Shown here one piece after another: positions 6,255-11,899 of a DNA stretch of 11,899 nucleotides (positions are counted from its first letter, which is position 1; each line of letters starts with the position of its first letter). The stretch comes from DATJBC01 sp035515515 (GTDB lineage Bacteria > Actinomycetota > Acidimicrobiia > Acidimicrobiales > UBA8190), in the NCBI GenBank assembly GCA_035515515.1, contig DATJBC010000078.1:1-11899 (forward strand), read 5' to 3'. Under the pieces are notes generated by a model. It was not told the DNA's origin and did not search any database. It saw only the letters and a program-made list of their open reading frames with translations. Made by a program: the position numbers and the translations under genes.

Positions 6255-6658
6255 TCACGGTGCGCGCACCCTCCCGTCGCTCGCCGTAGCCGCGTGACCG
6301 TCCCCGCGTGGCGATGGCCACCGTCGGTGCAGTGTGCTCACCACGCACCTGTCGCGGCTCGTGACCGGCGCCCCGGACCGCGCCGCCCACAACGGGCGGA
6401 CCATGCAGGAGACGCCCGCCCGCCTGGCCACGGCCGCAGAAGGGGGGCGACCCCGGAGCCGCACGCGTCGATTGTCCGTGCCGAGGCGCCGACACCGCCG
6501 GTCGGCCCGCCGGTCTCGCCGGACGCGGGGCGGCCGGGGCCAGGACGCCTGGGAGGCCCGTGCATTAGCCTGGCGCGGGCGCAGCACACCCCACCGGGTC
6601 ACGGGAGCACGGGTCCCGGGAGCACGGCACCCGGTGGCGCGCCGAGGACGGGGGAAGC
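6255..6658 (+). other. 404-bp upstream region of the copper monooxygenase, no gene seen
   Basis: No frame here encodes a recognisable protein. TAGCCT at 6566-6571, preceded by TG four bases upstream, is a possible -10 element for the following gene, with a leader of about 80 bases; the -35 side is poor. Within that leader an 11-bp direct repeat CGGGAGCACGG occurs at 6602-6612 and 6617-6627. The remainder is featureless GC-rich sequence. Confidence 0.4.
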
Positions 6659-7882
6659 ATGACCGACGTGGTCAAGGGCACCGGCACCGAGCCTCCGGGC
6701 CAGGCCCCGGTGCCGCCGGGGGACCGCGGCAGCGGCGGCTTCAAGCGCCGGTCGCGGGTCATCCTCGTCGTGCTGTGCCTGGTGGTGGTGGCCGCCGTGC
6801 TCATCGCGGTGGGCGTGGGCGGCTCCGGCTCGGCCGGACATCCCAGCGTGGTCAAGACCATCTCGCTGGTGTCCCCGTCGTACACGCCCAAGGCGGCGGT
6901 GGGGGCGACCGACGACTACCACTGCACGCTGCTCAACCCCCACGTCGCCAAGGACTCCTACGTCATCTCGAGCCAATTCCACCCGGGGAGCTCCGAGGAC
7001 CACCATGCCGTGCTGGCGCTGGTGCCGCCGTCGCTGGCGGCCACGGCGCTGCACGACGACGCCGCCACCGGCGGCAAGGGATGGACGTGCTTCGGCGCGC
7101 CGTCTCTGCCCAACGCCTCGCTCGTCCAGTTCCTCTCCACGCCTTTCCTGAGCATCTGGGCCCCCGGCCACGGCGCGGACGCCCTGCCCAAGGACACGGG
7201 GATCGCGCTCCCCGCCCAGAGCCTGGTCATCGAGCAGGTGCACTACAACCTGCTGGTGGGGGACAAGCCGGTGAAGAACACCCTGACCCTCGACACCGTC
7301 CCCAGTTCCACGCCGCTGCTCCCGCTGCACCTCGACCTGACGCTGGCCCCGCCCGACGTCCCGTGCCCGGCCGGCGTCACCGGCGCCCTGTGCGACCGTG
7401 CCGCCTCCCTGGCCGAGCAAGGGCGGGTCTTCGGGCAGCAGGAGGTGGAGATCGTGGACGGCATCGAGGCGGTCTGCGGGCACGACGCGTCGAACCCGCC
7501 GGCCAGCGACACCGCCTCGTGCTCGTGGAAGGTCCAGAAGAGCGGGTACATCGTCCGGGCCCAGGCCCATATGCACCTGCTGGGGAGCAGCTTCACGATG
7601 GTGCTCAACCCGGGGACGCCCCAGGCCCGGACGGTGCTGAGCGTCCCGCAGTACAACTTCGACTACCAGAAGGCCTACAACCTGAGCACCCCGATCCCCG
7701 TCGCGGCGGGCGACCGGCTCCAGGTCAACTGCACCTACAACCCCCGCCTCGCCCAGGAGCTGCCCCTCCTGCGCCAGGCCCCTCCCCACTACGTCACCTG
7801 GGGTGACGGCTCCACCGACGAGATGTGCATCGGGCTGGCGTGGACCTCGGCCACGGTACCCAACGCCCGCGACACGCTCTGA
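6659..7882 (+). CDS. Membrane-anchored copper type II (PHM/DBH-like) monooxygenase
   Basis: This is a 407-residue protein with a short Pro/Gly-rich cytoplasmic tail, basic residues KRRSR (29-33), one membrane helix (about 34-54) and an extracytoplasmic domain. That domain has the two-domain fold of copper type II ascorbate-dependent monooxygenases (peptidylglycine and dopamine hydroxylases), which hydroxylate C-H bonds with O2 at paired copper sites. The expected ligands are present in order: H115-H116 in EDHHAVL and H195 in QVHYNLL for the first copper, and H304/H306 in AHMHLLG and M389 in GSTDEMCIG for the second. Eight Cys in the outer part (89, 144, 236, 245, 273, 288, 358, 390) suit four disulfides. 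The family assignment is strong; the substrate is unknown. The start is ATG 6659 after GGGGGA. It is not clearly in an operon, since the next gene converges on it after 34 bp. The helix could also be read as an uncleaved signal. Confidence 0.87.
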   Translation: MTDVVKGTGTEPPGQAPVPPGDRGSGGFKRRSRVILVVLCLVVVAAVLIAVGVGGSGSAGHPSVVKTISLVSPSYTPKAAVGATDDYHCTLLNPHVAKDSYVISSQFHPGSSEDHHAVLALVPPSLAATALHDDAATGGKGWTCFGAPSLPNASLVQFLSTPFLSIWAPGHGADALPKDTGIALPAQSLVIEQVHYNLLVGDKPVKNTLTLDTVPSSTPLLPLHLDLTLAPPDVPCPAGVTGALCDRAASLAEQGRVFGQQEVEIVDGIEAVCGHDASNPPASDTASCSWKVQKSGYIVRAQAHMHLLGSSFTMVLNPGTPQARTVLSVPQYNFDYQKAYNLSTPIPVAAGDRLQVNCTYNPRLAQELPLLRQAPPHYVTWGDGSTDEMCIGLAWTSATVPNARDTL

Positions 7883-7892
7883 GCGGCCCTCG

Positions 7893-7910
7893 GGCGGGCG
7901 CGATCCCGCC
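7893..7910. terminator. Hairpin between convergent monooxygenase and crotonase genes
   Basis: GGCGGG (7893-7898) and CCCGCC (7905-7910) form a perfect six-base GC stem with loop CGCGAT, filling the 34-bp gap between two converging genes. This placement fits a two-way terminator, although there is no T-run on either side. Confidence 0.45.
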
Positions 7911-7916
7911 GCAGGC

Positions 7917-8783
7917 TCAGCCCGGAGGGAGGGTCCCGGGGACGTCGCCTCCCCCTTCGGGGATGTAGCGGCCCGAGTCGCGCCAGGCCACGGCCTCGTG
8001 GAAGCCGTGGGTGGCCGCCAGCTGCTGGAACCACCGCCCTTCGGGTGAGTGCCGGGTGATGCCGTCGAAGAGCGTGGCGAGCATCTGGGTGGACGCCAGC
8101 CCCATGTTCTCGTAGGCCTGGTTGACCATGAGCTTCTGCATGGCGAGCTGGTTGGTCGGGACGCCGGCCATGCGCTCGGCGAGCTCCTCCACCCGCCCGT
8201 CGAGCTCGCCCCCCGGCACCGACTCGAGCACGAGCCCCCAGGCGGCCGCCTGGCGGCCGTCGATGGTGTCGCCGGTGAGCAGCATCCGCTTGGCCCGCTC
8301 GGCACCGAGGCGGTACACCCACATCGCCGTGGTGGGACAGCCCCACACCCGGGCCGGCATGTAGCCGATCTTGGCGTCGTCGGCCATCACCACCAGGTCG
8401 CAGCACAGGGCGATGTCGCTCCCGCCGGCCACGGCGTACCCGTGGACCTTGCAGATGGTGGGCTTGAGGGAGCGGAACAAGCTCATGAAGTCGTCGGTGT
8501 TCCTCTTCATGACGCGGTAGTCCTTGACGGGGTCCCACACCCGGGGCTGGGTGCCCATGCCGCCCTCGGCGAACTCCTTCAGGTCGTACCCGGCGCAGAA
8601 CGCCCTGCCCGTCCCGGCCAGGACGATCACGTGCACGGCGGGGTCCTCGTTGGCGGCCTCGACGGCGGCGCGGATCTCGCCCGGCATCGCCGCGTTGATG
8701 GCGTTGAGACGCTCCGGGCGGTTGAGCGTGATGGCGGCCTTGCGGCCCGTCACCTCATAGTGCAGCGTGCTGAATTCCCTCAC
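7917..8783 (-). CDS. Crotonase / enoyl-CoA hydratase family protein
   Basis: This is a 288-residue cytoplasmic enzyme of the crotonase superfamily, which acts on acyl-CoA thioesters. The N-terminal strand runs to AAITLNRPERLNAIN (16-30). The first oxyanion-hole motif is GRAFCAGYDLKEF (59-71) and the second is KVHGYAVAGGSDIALCCD (112-129). The fold continues with AKIGYMPARVWGCPTTAMW (137-155) and the C-terminal helices. The two glutamates used by true hydratases are not kept: the first position is Asp (D123 in GGSDIA) and the second is Ala (A144 in MPAR). Another thioester reaction (hydrolysis, isomerisation or C-C cleavage) is therefore as likely as hydration. GTG 8783 is chosen because GGAGGA (8796-8791) lies seven bases ahead; the longer reading begins with TTG inside that ribosome site. 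It is divergent from the SRPBCC gene. Confidence 0.92.
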   Translation of the reverse strand: MREFSTLHYEVTGRKAAITLNRPERLNAINAAMPGEIRAAVEAANEDPAVHVIVLAGTGRAFCAGYDLKEFAEGGMGTQPRVWDPVKDYRVMKRNTDDFMSLFRSLKPTICKVHGYAVAGGSDIALCCDLVVMADDAKIGYMPARVWGCPTTAMWVYRLGAERAKRMLLTGDTIDGRQAAAWGLVLESVPGGELDGRVEELAERMAGVPTNQLAMQKLMVNQAYENMGLASTQMLATLFDGITRHSPEGRWFQQLAATHGFHEAVAWRDSGRYIPEGGGDVPGTLPPG

Positions 8784-8927
8784 CGTCGTCTCCTCCAATT
8801 GCCGAACGCCGGGTGCCGAGTCCCCGCCAGGGTATCGGGGAGGCCGGTGCGGTCCTCGGGCGCCCGCGGCGCGGCGCGTCCTTTGCTACCGTCGGGCGCG
8901 CATCGAAGGGCCGTTGCGGGAGGGCGT
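8784..8927. promoter_or_regulatory. Divergent promoter region of crotonase and SRPBCC genes
   Basis: TACCCT on the minus strand (8834-8829) and TACCGT on the plus strand (8887-8892) are possible -10 boxes for the two divergent genes, giving leaders of about 40 and 30 bases. The -35 sides are not recognisable. CCCCG (8822-8826) and CGGGG (8836-8840) flank the crotonase -10 as an inverted repeat with a nine-base spacer and could be an operator. Confidence 0.25.
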
Positions 8928-9395
8928 GTGCGCCGGACGTGTGAAGCCAGCATCGAAGTCTCCGCCCCCGCGCCGGCGATCTGGAAGGTGGTTGCCGACG
9001 TGACGCGCGTGGGGGAGTGGAGCGGCGAGTGCCGGGGCTGCGCGTGGATGGGCGATGCCGCGGCACCCGCGCCCGGGGTCCGCTTCCGGGGCCGCAACCG
9101 GCGGGGCGGCTTCCGCTGGTCGCGGCTCAACGAATTCGTCGCCGTGGAGGAGCCGCGCACCTTGGTGTGGCGAACCCTCCGGCGCTTCCCCTACTTCGAC
9201 TCGGTCGAGTGGCGCATGACGCTGGCCGAGGCAGGGGCGACGACGCGGGTGACCGAGTCCTTCCAGGTCCTGCGGTTGCCCGCCGTGATGGAACTCGCCC
9301 TGTGGCTGGCCATGCCCGCCCACCGGGACCGCTCCGGGGACCTGGCCGACGACCTCGGCCGTCTCAAGCGGGTGGTGGAGGCGCCGAGCTCCTGA
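8928..9395 (+). CDS. SRPBCC family protein (polyketide cyclase/dehydrase-like)
   Basis: This is a 155-residue single-domain protein of the START/Bet v1 (SRPBCC) superfamily, which forms a deep hydrophobic pocket for lipids or aromatic compounds. The opening CEASIEVSAPAPAIWKVVADVTRVGEWS (5-32) is the usual first strand and helix pair. The strands GVRFRGRNRRGGFRW (50-64) and PRTLVWRTLRR (76-86) follow, then SVEWRMTLAEAGATTRVTESFQ (92-113) and the long C-terminal helix LADDLGRLKRVVE (139-151). The length is typical. The frame is open far upstream through the antisense of the crotonase gene, but homology and the in-frame GTG 8928, three bases after GGGAGGG, mark the start. The ligand and role are unknown. 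Relatives are often found in secondary or lipid metabolism. Confidence 0.86.
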   Translation: MRRTCEASIEVSAPAPAIWKVVADVTRVGEWSGECRGCAWMGDAAAPAPGVRFRGRNRRGGFRWSRLNEFVAVEEPRTLVWRTLRRFPYFDSVEWRMTLAEAGATTRVTESFQVLRLPAVMELALWLAMPAHRDRSGDLADDLGRLKRVVEAPSS

Positions 9396-9417
9396 CCGTC
9401 CCGCCCAGGCCCGTGGC

Positions 9418-9437
9418 CACCGGGCACATCGCCGGTG
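9418..9437. terminator. Hairpin between convergent SRPBCC and Fur-family genes
   Basis: CACCGG (9418-9423) and CCGGTG (9432-9437) form a six-base stem around an eight-base loop in the 51-bp gap between two converging genes. It is a likely shared stop signal by position. There is no T-tract. Confidence 0.4.
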
Positions 9438-9446
9438 ACCGGACCC

Positions 9447-9908
9447 TCACGGACGCGCCGTGCAGGCCCGGCAGCGGCCCAGGACGGCGAAGTGATGGGG
9501 GTCGATGGCGAACCCGAAGCGCGTCTTGGCCGCCCGGGCCAGGCCGCGGAACAGCTCGGGGGGCGCCTCGACCATCTGGCCGCAGCGCTCGCACACCAGG
9601 TGGCCGTGCGCACCGGCGGCCAGGTGGTACGTGGCGGGGCCGTGGCCCAGGTGGGCGTGCACGACGACGCCGAGGCGCTCGAGCTCATCGAGGTTCCGGT
9701 AGATGGTGGACATGTGGACGTCGGGGGCCTGGGCCTGGACCTCCGCCCCCAGCTCCTCAGCCGTGCGGTGCCCCTGGGCCTCGAACAAGGCGTGCAGCAG
9801 GATGCGGCGCGAGCTGGTCAGGCGACCACCTTGCTCGCGCAGCAGGTCGAGCGCCTCCTCGACCGACGTGACCGGCGCCGGCTGGGCCGCAGCGGGGCTG
9901 GCTGTCAC
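9447..9908 (-). CDS. nur: Fur-family metalloregulator, Nur-like
   Basis: This is a 153-residue repressor of the Fur superfamily. After an Ala/Pro-rich tail comes the winged helix with GGRLTSSRRILLHAL (27-41) and the recognition helix VHMSTIYRNLDELERLGVV (64-82). The segment VHAHLGHGPATYHLA (83-97), with H84, H86 and H89, then H101/H103, matches the nickel sensor Nur of Streptomyces more closely than Fur or Zur in my recall. Structural zinc cysteines are present as C106-x2-C109 and C146-x2-C149, and HHF at 138-140 is also kept. Divergent transcription from a NiCoT nickel/cobalt permease supports nickel sensing. The start is GTG 9908. No ribosome site precedes it, and TAGGAT on the minus strand (9920-9915) would place the transcript start at the start codon, suggesting a leaderless mRNA. 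Zur or a general Fur is the alternative. Confidence 0.9.
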   Translation of the reverse strand: MTASPAAAQPAPVTSVEEALDLLREQGGRLTSSRRILLHALFEAQGHRTAEELGAEVQAQAPDVHMSTIYRNLDELERLGVVVHAHLGHGPATYHLAAGAHGHLVCERCGQMVEAPPELFRGLARAAKTRFGFAIDPHHFAVLGRCRACTARP

Positions 9909-9938
9909 GGCCCCATCCTAGCGCCGGGCCCCGGCTCA

Positions 9939-9972
9939 TTGCGGCTAGCTCCCTCTTGCGAGCTGATCGCAT
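9939..9972. promoter_or_regulatory. Candidate Nur box and extra half-site
   Basis: TTGCGA (9956-9961), five bases, then TCGCAT (9967-9972) agree with the Streptomyces Nur box (tTGCaa-N5-ttGCAA, from memory) at ten of twelve arm positions, including the N5 spacing. The inner TGCGA/TCGCA arms are a perfect inverted repeat. A further half-site, TTGCGG, lies 17 bases upstream at 9939-9944, nearer the regulator gene. The main palindrome ends nine bases before the -10 of the permease gene, where a bound repressor would block its -35 region. Confidence 0.6.
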
Positions 9973-10000
9973 CCACGGGCTAGGGTGGGGCCGCCCACCC
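9956..10000 (+). promoter_or_regulatory. Promoter region of the NiCoT gene with a 7-bp inverted repeat
   Basis: TAGGGT (9981-9986) is a TAnnnT-type -10; the only -35 candidate, TTGCGA (9956-9961), is 19 bases away and lies inside the operator. Starting within the -10, GGGTGGG (9983-9989) and CCCACCC (9994-10000) form a perfect inverted repeat with a four-base centre, spanning the expected transcript start near 9993. It may be a second protein site or a hairpin at the very start of the message. Confidence 0.4.
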
Positions 10001-10023
10001 GAGCGCGAAGGAGGGCGACGGCG

Positions 10024-11145
10024 ATGGCCAACCCCCGGGCCAGGCTCATGAAGATCCGCGACGGCCTCACACCCGGGGAATGGGCGCGGGTGAGTGGCAT
10101 GGCCGCCACCGTGATCGGGCTCAACGTGCTCGGCTGGGGGATGCTGGCGTTGGCGCTCGGCCACCACTACCGCATCTCCAAGACCGAGGTGTTCGGCGTC
10201 GGGACGGGGATCCTCGCCTACACCCTGGGCATGCGCCACGCCTTCGATGCCGACCACATCGCAGCCATCGACAACACGACGCGCAAGCTCGTGGCCGACG
10301 GCAAGCGTCCCCTGAGCGTGGGCTTCTTCTTCTCGCTCGGCCACTCGTCCGTCGTCTTCGCGCTGTCGGTGCTGCTGAACTTCGGGATCCGGTCGCTCGA
10401 CAGCGCGGTGCAGAACGACAGCTCGTCGTTGCACAAGACGACCGACATCATCGGGACCTCGGTGTCGGGGGGCTTCCTCTACGTCATCGCCGCGCTGAAC
10501 GTCGTGGTGCTCATGTCGATCCTGAAGGTCTTCCGCGAGATGCGCCAGGGGAAGTACGACGACGAGGAGCTCGAGCGCCAGCTCAACAGCAGGGGGCTCA
10601 TGAACCGCTTCCTCGGGCCTCTCGCCCGGCGCATCGACACGCCCTGGAAGATCTACCCCATCGGCGTGCTCTTCGGCCTCGGCTTCGACACCGCCACCGA
10701 GGTCGCCCTCCTGGTGCTGGCGGGAGACGCCATCGTGGGCGGACTGCCGTTCTATGCCATCTTGTCGCTGCCCGTCCTGTTCGCGGCGGGGATGAGCCTC
10801 TTCGACACCATCGACGGCTGCTTCATGAACTTCGCCTACGACTGGGCCTTCGCCAAGCCCATCCGCAAGGTCTATTACAACATCACCATCACGGGCCTCT
10901 CGGTGTTCGTGGCGTTCTTCGTGGGGACGGTCGAGCTCCTCGGCCTCATCGGGCAGGAGGCGAACCTCGGCGGGGCGTTCTGGGGGTTCTTCCAGCGCTT
11001 CAACATCAACAGCGCCGGCTTCGTCATCGTGGGCGTGTTCGTGGTGACGTGGGCGGTGGCGCTGTTGATCTGGCGCTTCGGGCGCATCGAGGCCAAGTGG
11101 GACGCGTCGGCTCGCCAGGCTCGAGAGGCGATGGCCCTCGACTAG
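10024..11145 (+). CDS. HoxN/NixA-type nickel/cobalt permease (NiCoT family)
   Basis: This is a 373-residue secondary transporter that brings Ni2+ and/or Co2+ into the cell. The NiCoT signature in helix II is complete: RHAFDADHIAAIDN (71-84), with H72-x4-D77-H78. Other family blocks are FFFSLGHSSVVF (101-112), LGFDTATEVALL (219-230) and GMSLFDTIDGCFMNFAY (256-272). About eight membrane segments can be traced, with a charged cytoplasmic loop (about 170-205) between the halves. The length is normal. ATG 10024 has GGAGGG (10010-10015) eight bases ahead. The divergent Nur-like regulator and the palindrome between them indicate repression by nickel. No urease, hydrogenase or Ni-SOD gene is in the window, so the use of the metal is not shown. 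Preference for Ni or Co cannot be read from the sequence; the regulator favours Ni. Confidence 0.95.
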   Translation: MANPRARLMKIRDGLTPGEWARVSGMAATVIGLNVLGWGMLALALGHHYRISKTEVFGVGTGILAYTLGMRHAFDADHIAAIDNTTRKLVADGKRPLSVGFFFSLGHSSVVFALSVLLNFGIRSLDSAVQNDSSSLHKTTDIIGTSVSGGFLYVIAALNVVVLMSILKVFREMRQGKYDDEELERQLNSRGLMNRFLGPLARRIDTPWKIYPIGVLFGLGFDTATEVALLVLAGDAIVGGLPFYAILSLPVLFAAGMSLFDTIDGCFMNFAYDWAFAKPIRKVYYNITITGLSVFVAFFVGTVELLGLIGQEANLGGAFWGFFQRFNINSAGFVIVGVFVVTWAVALLIWRFGRIEAKWDASARQAREAMALD

Positions 11146-11166
11146 TGCCGGCGGTGCCGGCGGTGC

Positions 11167-11180
11167 CCCTGTGACCAGGG
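11167..11180. terminator. Small hairpin after the NiCoT gene
   Basis: CCCTG (11167-11171) and CAGGG (11176-11180) pair around a TGAC loop in the 71-bp gap between converging genes. A second overlapping option (AGGG with CCCT, 11177-11188) follows. The stop codon itself is followed by a nine-base tandem repeat, TGCCGGCGG, twice (11146-11163). There is no T-run, so the terminator role is tentative. Confidence 0.3.
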
Positions 11181-11216
11181 TAGGCCCTGTTCCGGGGAGT
11201 GACGGACGGGGCCGTT

Positions 11217-11899
11217 TCAGCCCACAGGTTCGTCGGAGGGGGCCCCTCGTCGCCGGCGGGAACGGCGCACCGCCAGCGCCACGCCTGCGCAGAGACAGAC
11301 GAACGCGCCCATGAAGATCGCCCACCAGGCCGGGCCGCCGCCCCCCGTGGAGCGCGCGGGGGCGAGGGCCCGTGTCTGGGCGCCAACTGGTCGTGCGTCT
11401 TCTGGCCCGGTGGACGAGGTCGTCGTCGACCAGGTGGCGATGCTCCCAGGGGGGCCAGCGACCGAGCTGGTGGTGATCGCGGTTGGACGGACCACCGTCG
11501 TGGTGGGTGGGGCCGGGCGGACCGGCGCCGGCGTGGCCGTCGACGGCGTGCGGACCTGCCCGGAGTCGGGCGAGACCATGAGCGAGGACTCGTCCACCGC
11601 GTCGAAAGCGCTCGCCGGGACCCGCTTCAGTTCGTCGACCAGTGACTGGGGCCAGGCCGGGTCGGACGTTCCGCCGAAGTACCAGTTGCTGCCGTTGTCG
11701 GCCAGGATCAGCCCGTAGCGCTGCATGGCGCGCAGCACGACCCGGGCCTGCGCCGAGTAGCCCGAGATGTCGTAGCTCGTGCGGAGGCGGAAGCGCGCAC
11801 CCATGGGCGGAAGCGACGGGTCTGACCGCGCCCCTGCCTCGTGGCGTGCCGGCCAGATGAAGCTGGTGTCGGTCGAATCGGCCGTCATGCGGATTGCGT
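11217..11899 (-). CDS. Surface protein C-terminal part with P/T-rich linker and membrane anchor (5' partial)
   Basis: The frame stays open to the window edge (reading AIR before an internal Met at 11888), so the start lies outside. The visible part begins with AIRMTADSTDTSFIWPARHEAG and continues through GARFRLRTSYDISGYS and ARVVLRAMQRYGLILADNGSNWYF. I recall these blocks from the C-terminal half of a family of secreted actinobacterial proteins of unknown function. The domain ends near residue 105 (counted from the internal Met). A Thr/Pro/Ser-rich linker of about 75 residues follows, then a membrane helix (about 187-207) and a short basic tail RRSRRRRG. That layout suits a protein held outside the cell by its C-terminus, with an export signal expected in the missing part. 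No LPXTG sortase motif is seen. The function is unknown; a carbohydrate- or wall-directed role would be a guess. Confidence 0.78.
   Translation of the reverse strand, partial: AIRMTADSTDTSFIWPARHEAGARSDPSLPPMGARFRLRTSYDISGYSAQARVVLRAMQRYGLILADNGSNWYFGGTSDPAWPQSLVDELKRVPASAFDAVDESSLMVSPDSGQVRTPSTATPAPVRPAPPTTTVVRPTAITTSSVAGPPGSIATWSTTTSSTGPEDARPVGAQTRALAPARSTGGGGPAWWAIFMGAFVCLCAGVALAVRRSRRRRGAPSDEPVG

Noticed and set aside
5402..6289. 295-residue plus-strand frame beside the acetyltransferase-like gene
   Set aside because: The product is Arg/Pro-rich and unlike any family. The overlapping frame has the conserved blocks.
6334..7806. 490-residue plus-strand open frame overlapping the copper monooxygenase
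   Set aside because: The product is Arg/Pro/Gly-rich with no family motifs, while the other frame carries all copper ligands. It is a GC-driven shadow.
6599..8305. 568-residue minus-strand open frame across monooxygenase and crotonase genes
   Set aside because: It is antisense to two well-supported genes and low in complexity, with no recognisable domain.
8049..8927. Long N-terminal extension of the SRPBCC frame
   Set aside because: It reads antisense through the crotonase gene. SRPBCC homology begins only after GTG 8928.
9923..9935. GCCGGG-C-CCCGGC palindrome upstream of the regulator gene as an operator
   Set aside because: It is made only of G and C, of which many occur in this background, and it does not resemble a Fur-family site.
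9909..10023. Nickel/cobalt or cobalamin riboswitch before the NiCoT gene
   Set aside because: The expected leader is only about 30 bases, too short for either riboswitch, and the conserved bases are not seen.
11146..11163. Nine-base tandem repeat TGCCGGCGG after the NiCoT stop as a mobile-element or attachment site
   Set aside because: There are only two copies, low complexity, and no integrase or tRNA nearby. It is probably simple slippage in GC-rich DNA.
9757..11325. 522-residue minus-strand open frame antisense to the NiCoT gene
   Set aside because: It has a His/Asp/Arg/Glu-rich composition from reverse reading of membrane-protein codons and no motif. The NiCoT signature on the other strand is decisive.

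Overview
The window is high-GC DNA with dense coding, GTG starts next to ATG starts, and TAnnnT-type -10 elements, some of them directly before start codons (leaderless-type). The gene families (Nur-like Fur regulator, ester cyclase/TetR pair, DUF4232 lipoprotein, actinobacterial acetyltransferase-like family, P/T-rich surface protein with a C-terminal membrane anchor) point to an Actinomycetota chromosome. A lineage such as Acidimicrobiia is possible, but the sequence alone does not settle it. I see no rRNA, tRNA, CRISPR array, insertion sequence or phage gene.

Left part (1-2484). This holds the C-terminal end of a zinc/manganese-type ABC-3 permease, a small GYD-domain protein, and, convergent to it, a secreted lipoprotein that joins a neocarzinostatin-like beta-sandwich to a DUF4232 domain. 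About 460 bp without a convincing gene follow. Sampled lines here have visibly lower GC than the rest of the window.

Middle part (2485-6254). A RibD/DHFR-like reductase and an alpha/beta hydrolase run in the same direction. Convergent to them is a SnoaL-like ester cyclase, transcribed divergently from a TetR regulator. The 41-bp gap between the last two contains an inverted repeat lying on the cyclase -10 box, which is a typical local-repressor arrangement. Just after tetR lies what looks like a frameshifted C-terminal remnant of a second SnoaL-like gene. An acetyltransferase-like protein of unknown substrate follows.

Right part (6255-11899). A membrane-anchored copper type II monooxygenase of the PHM/DBH fold has all six expected copper ligands. 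It is followed by a convergent crotonase-family enzyme with altered catalytic residues and a divergent SRPBCC-domain protein. Then comes a clear metal-homeostasis pair: a Nur-like Fur-family repressor divergent from a NiCoT nickel/cobalt permease. The intergenic region contains a TTGCGA-N5-TCGCAT palindrome that closely resembles the Nur box known from Streptomyces. The window ends inside a surface protein that is cut off at its 5' end.

The most coherent systems are the nickel-uptake control unit (9447-11145) and the TetR/ester cyclase unit (4032-5113). The most intriguing single genes are the anchored PHM-like monooxygenase and the neocarzinostatin-DUF4232 lipoprotein.
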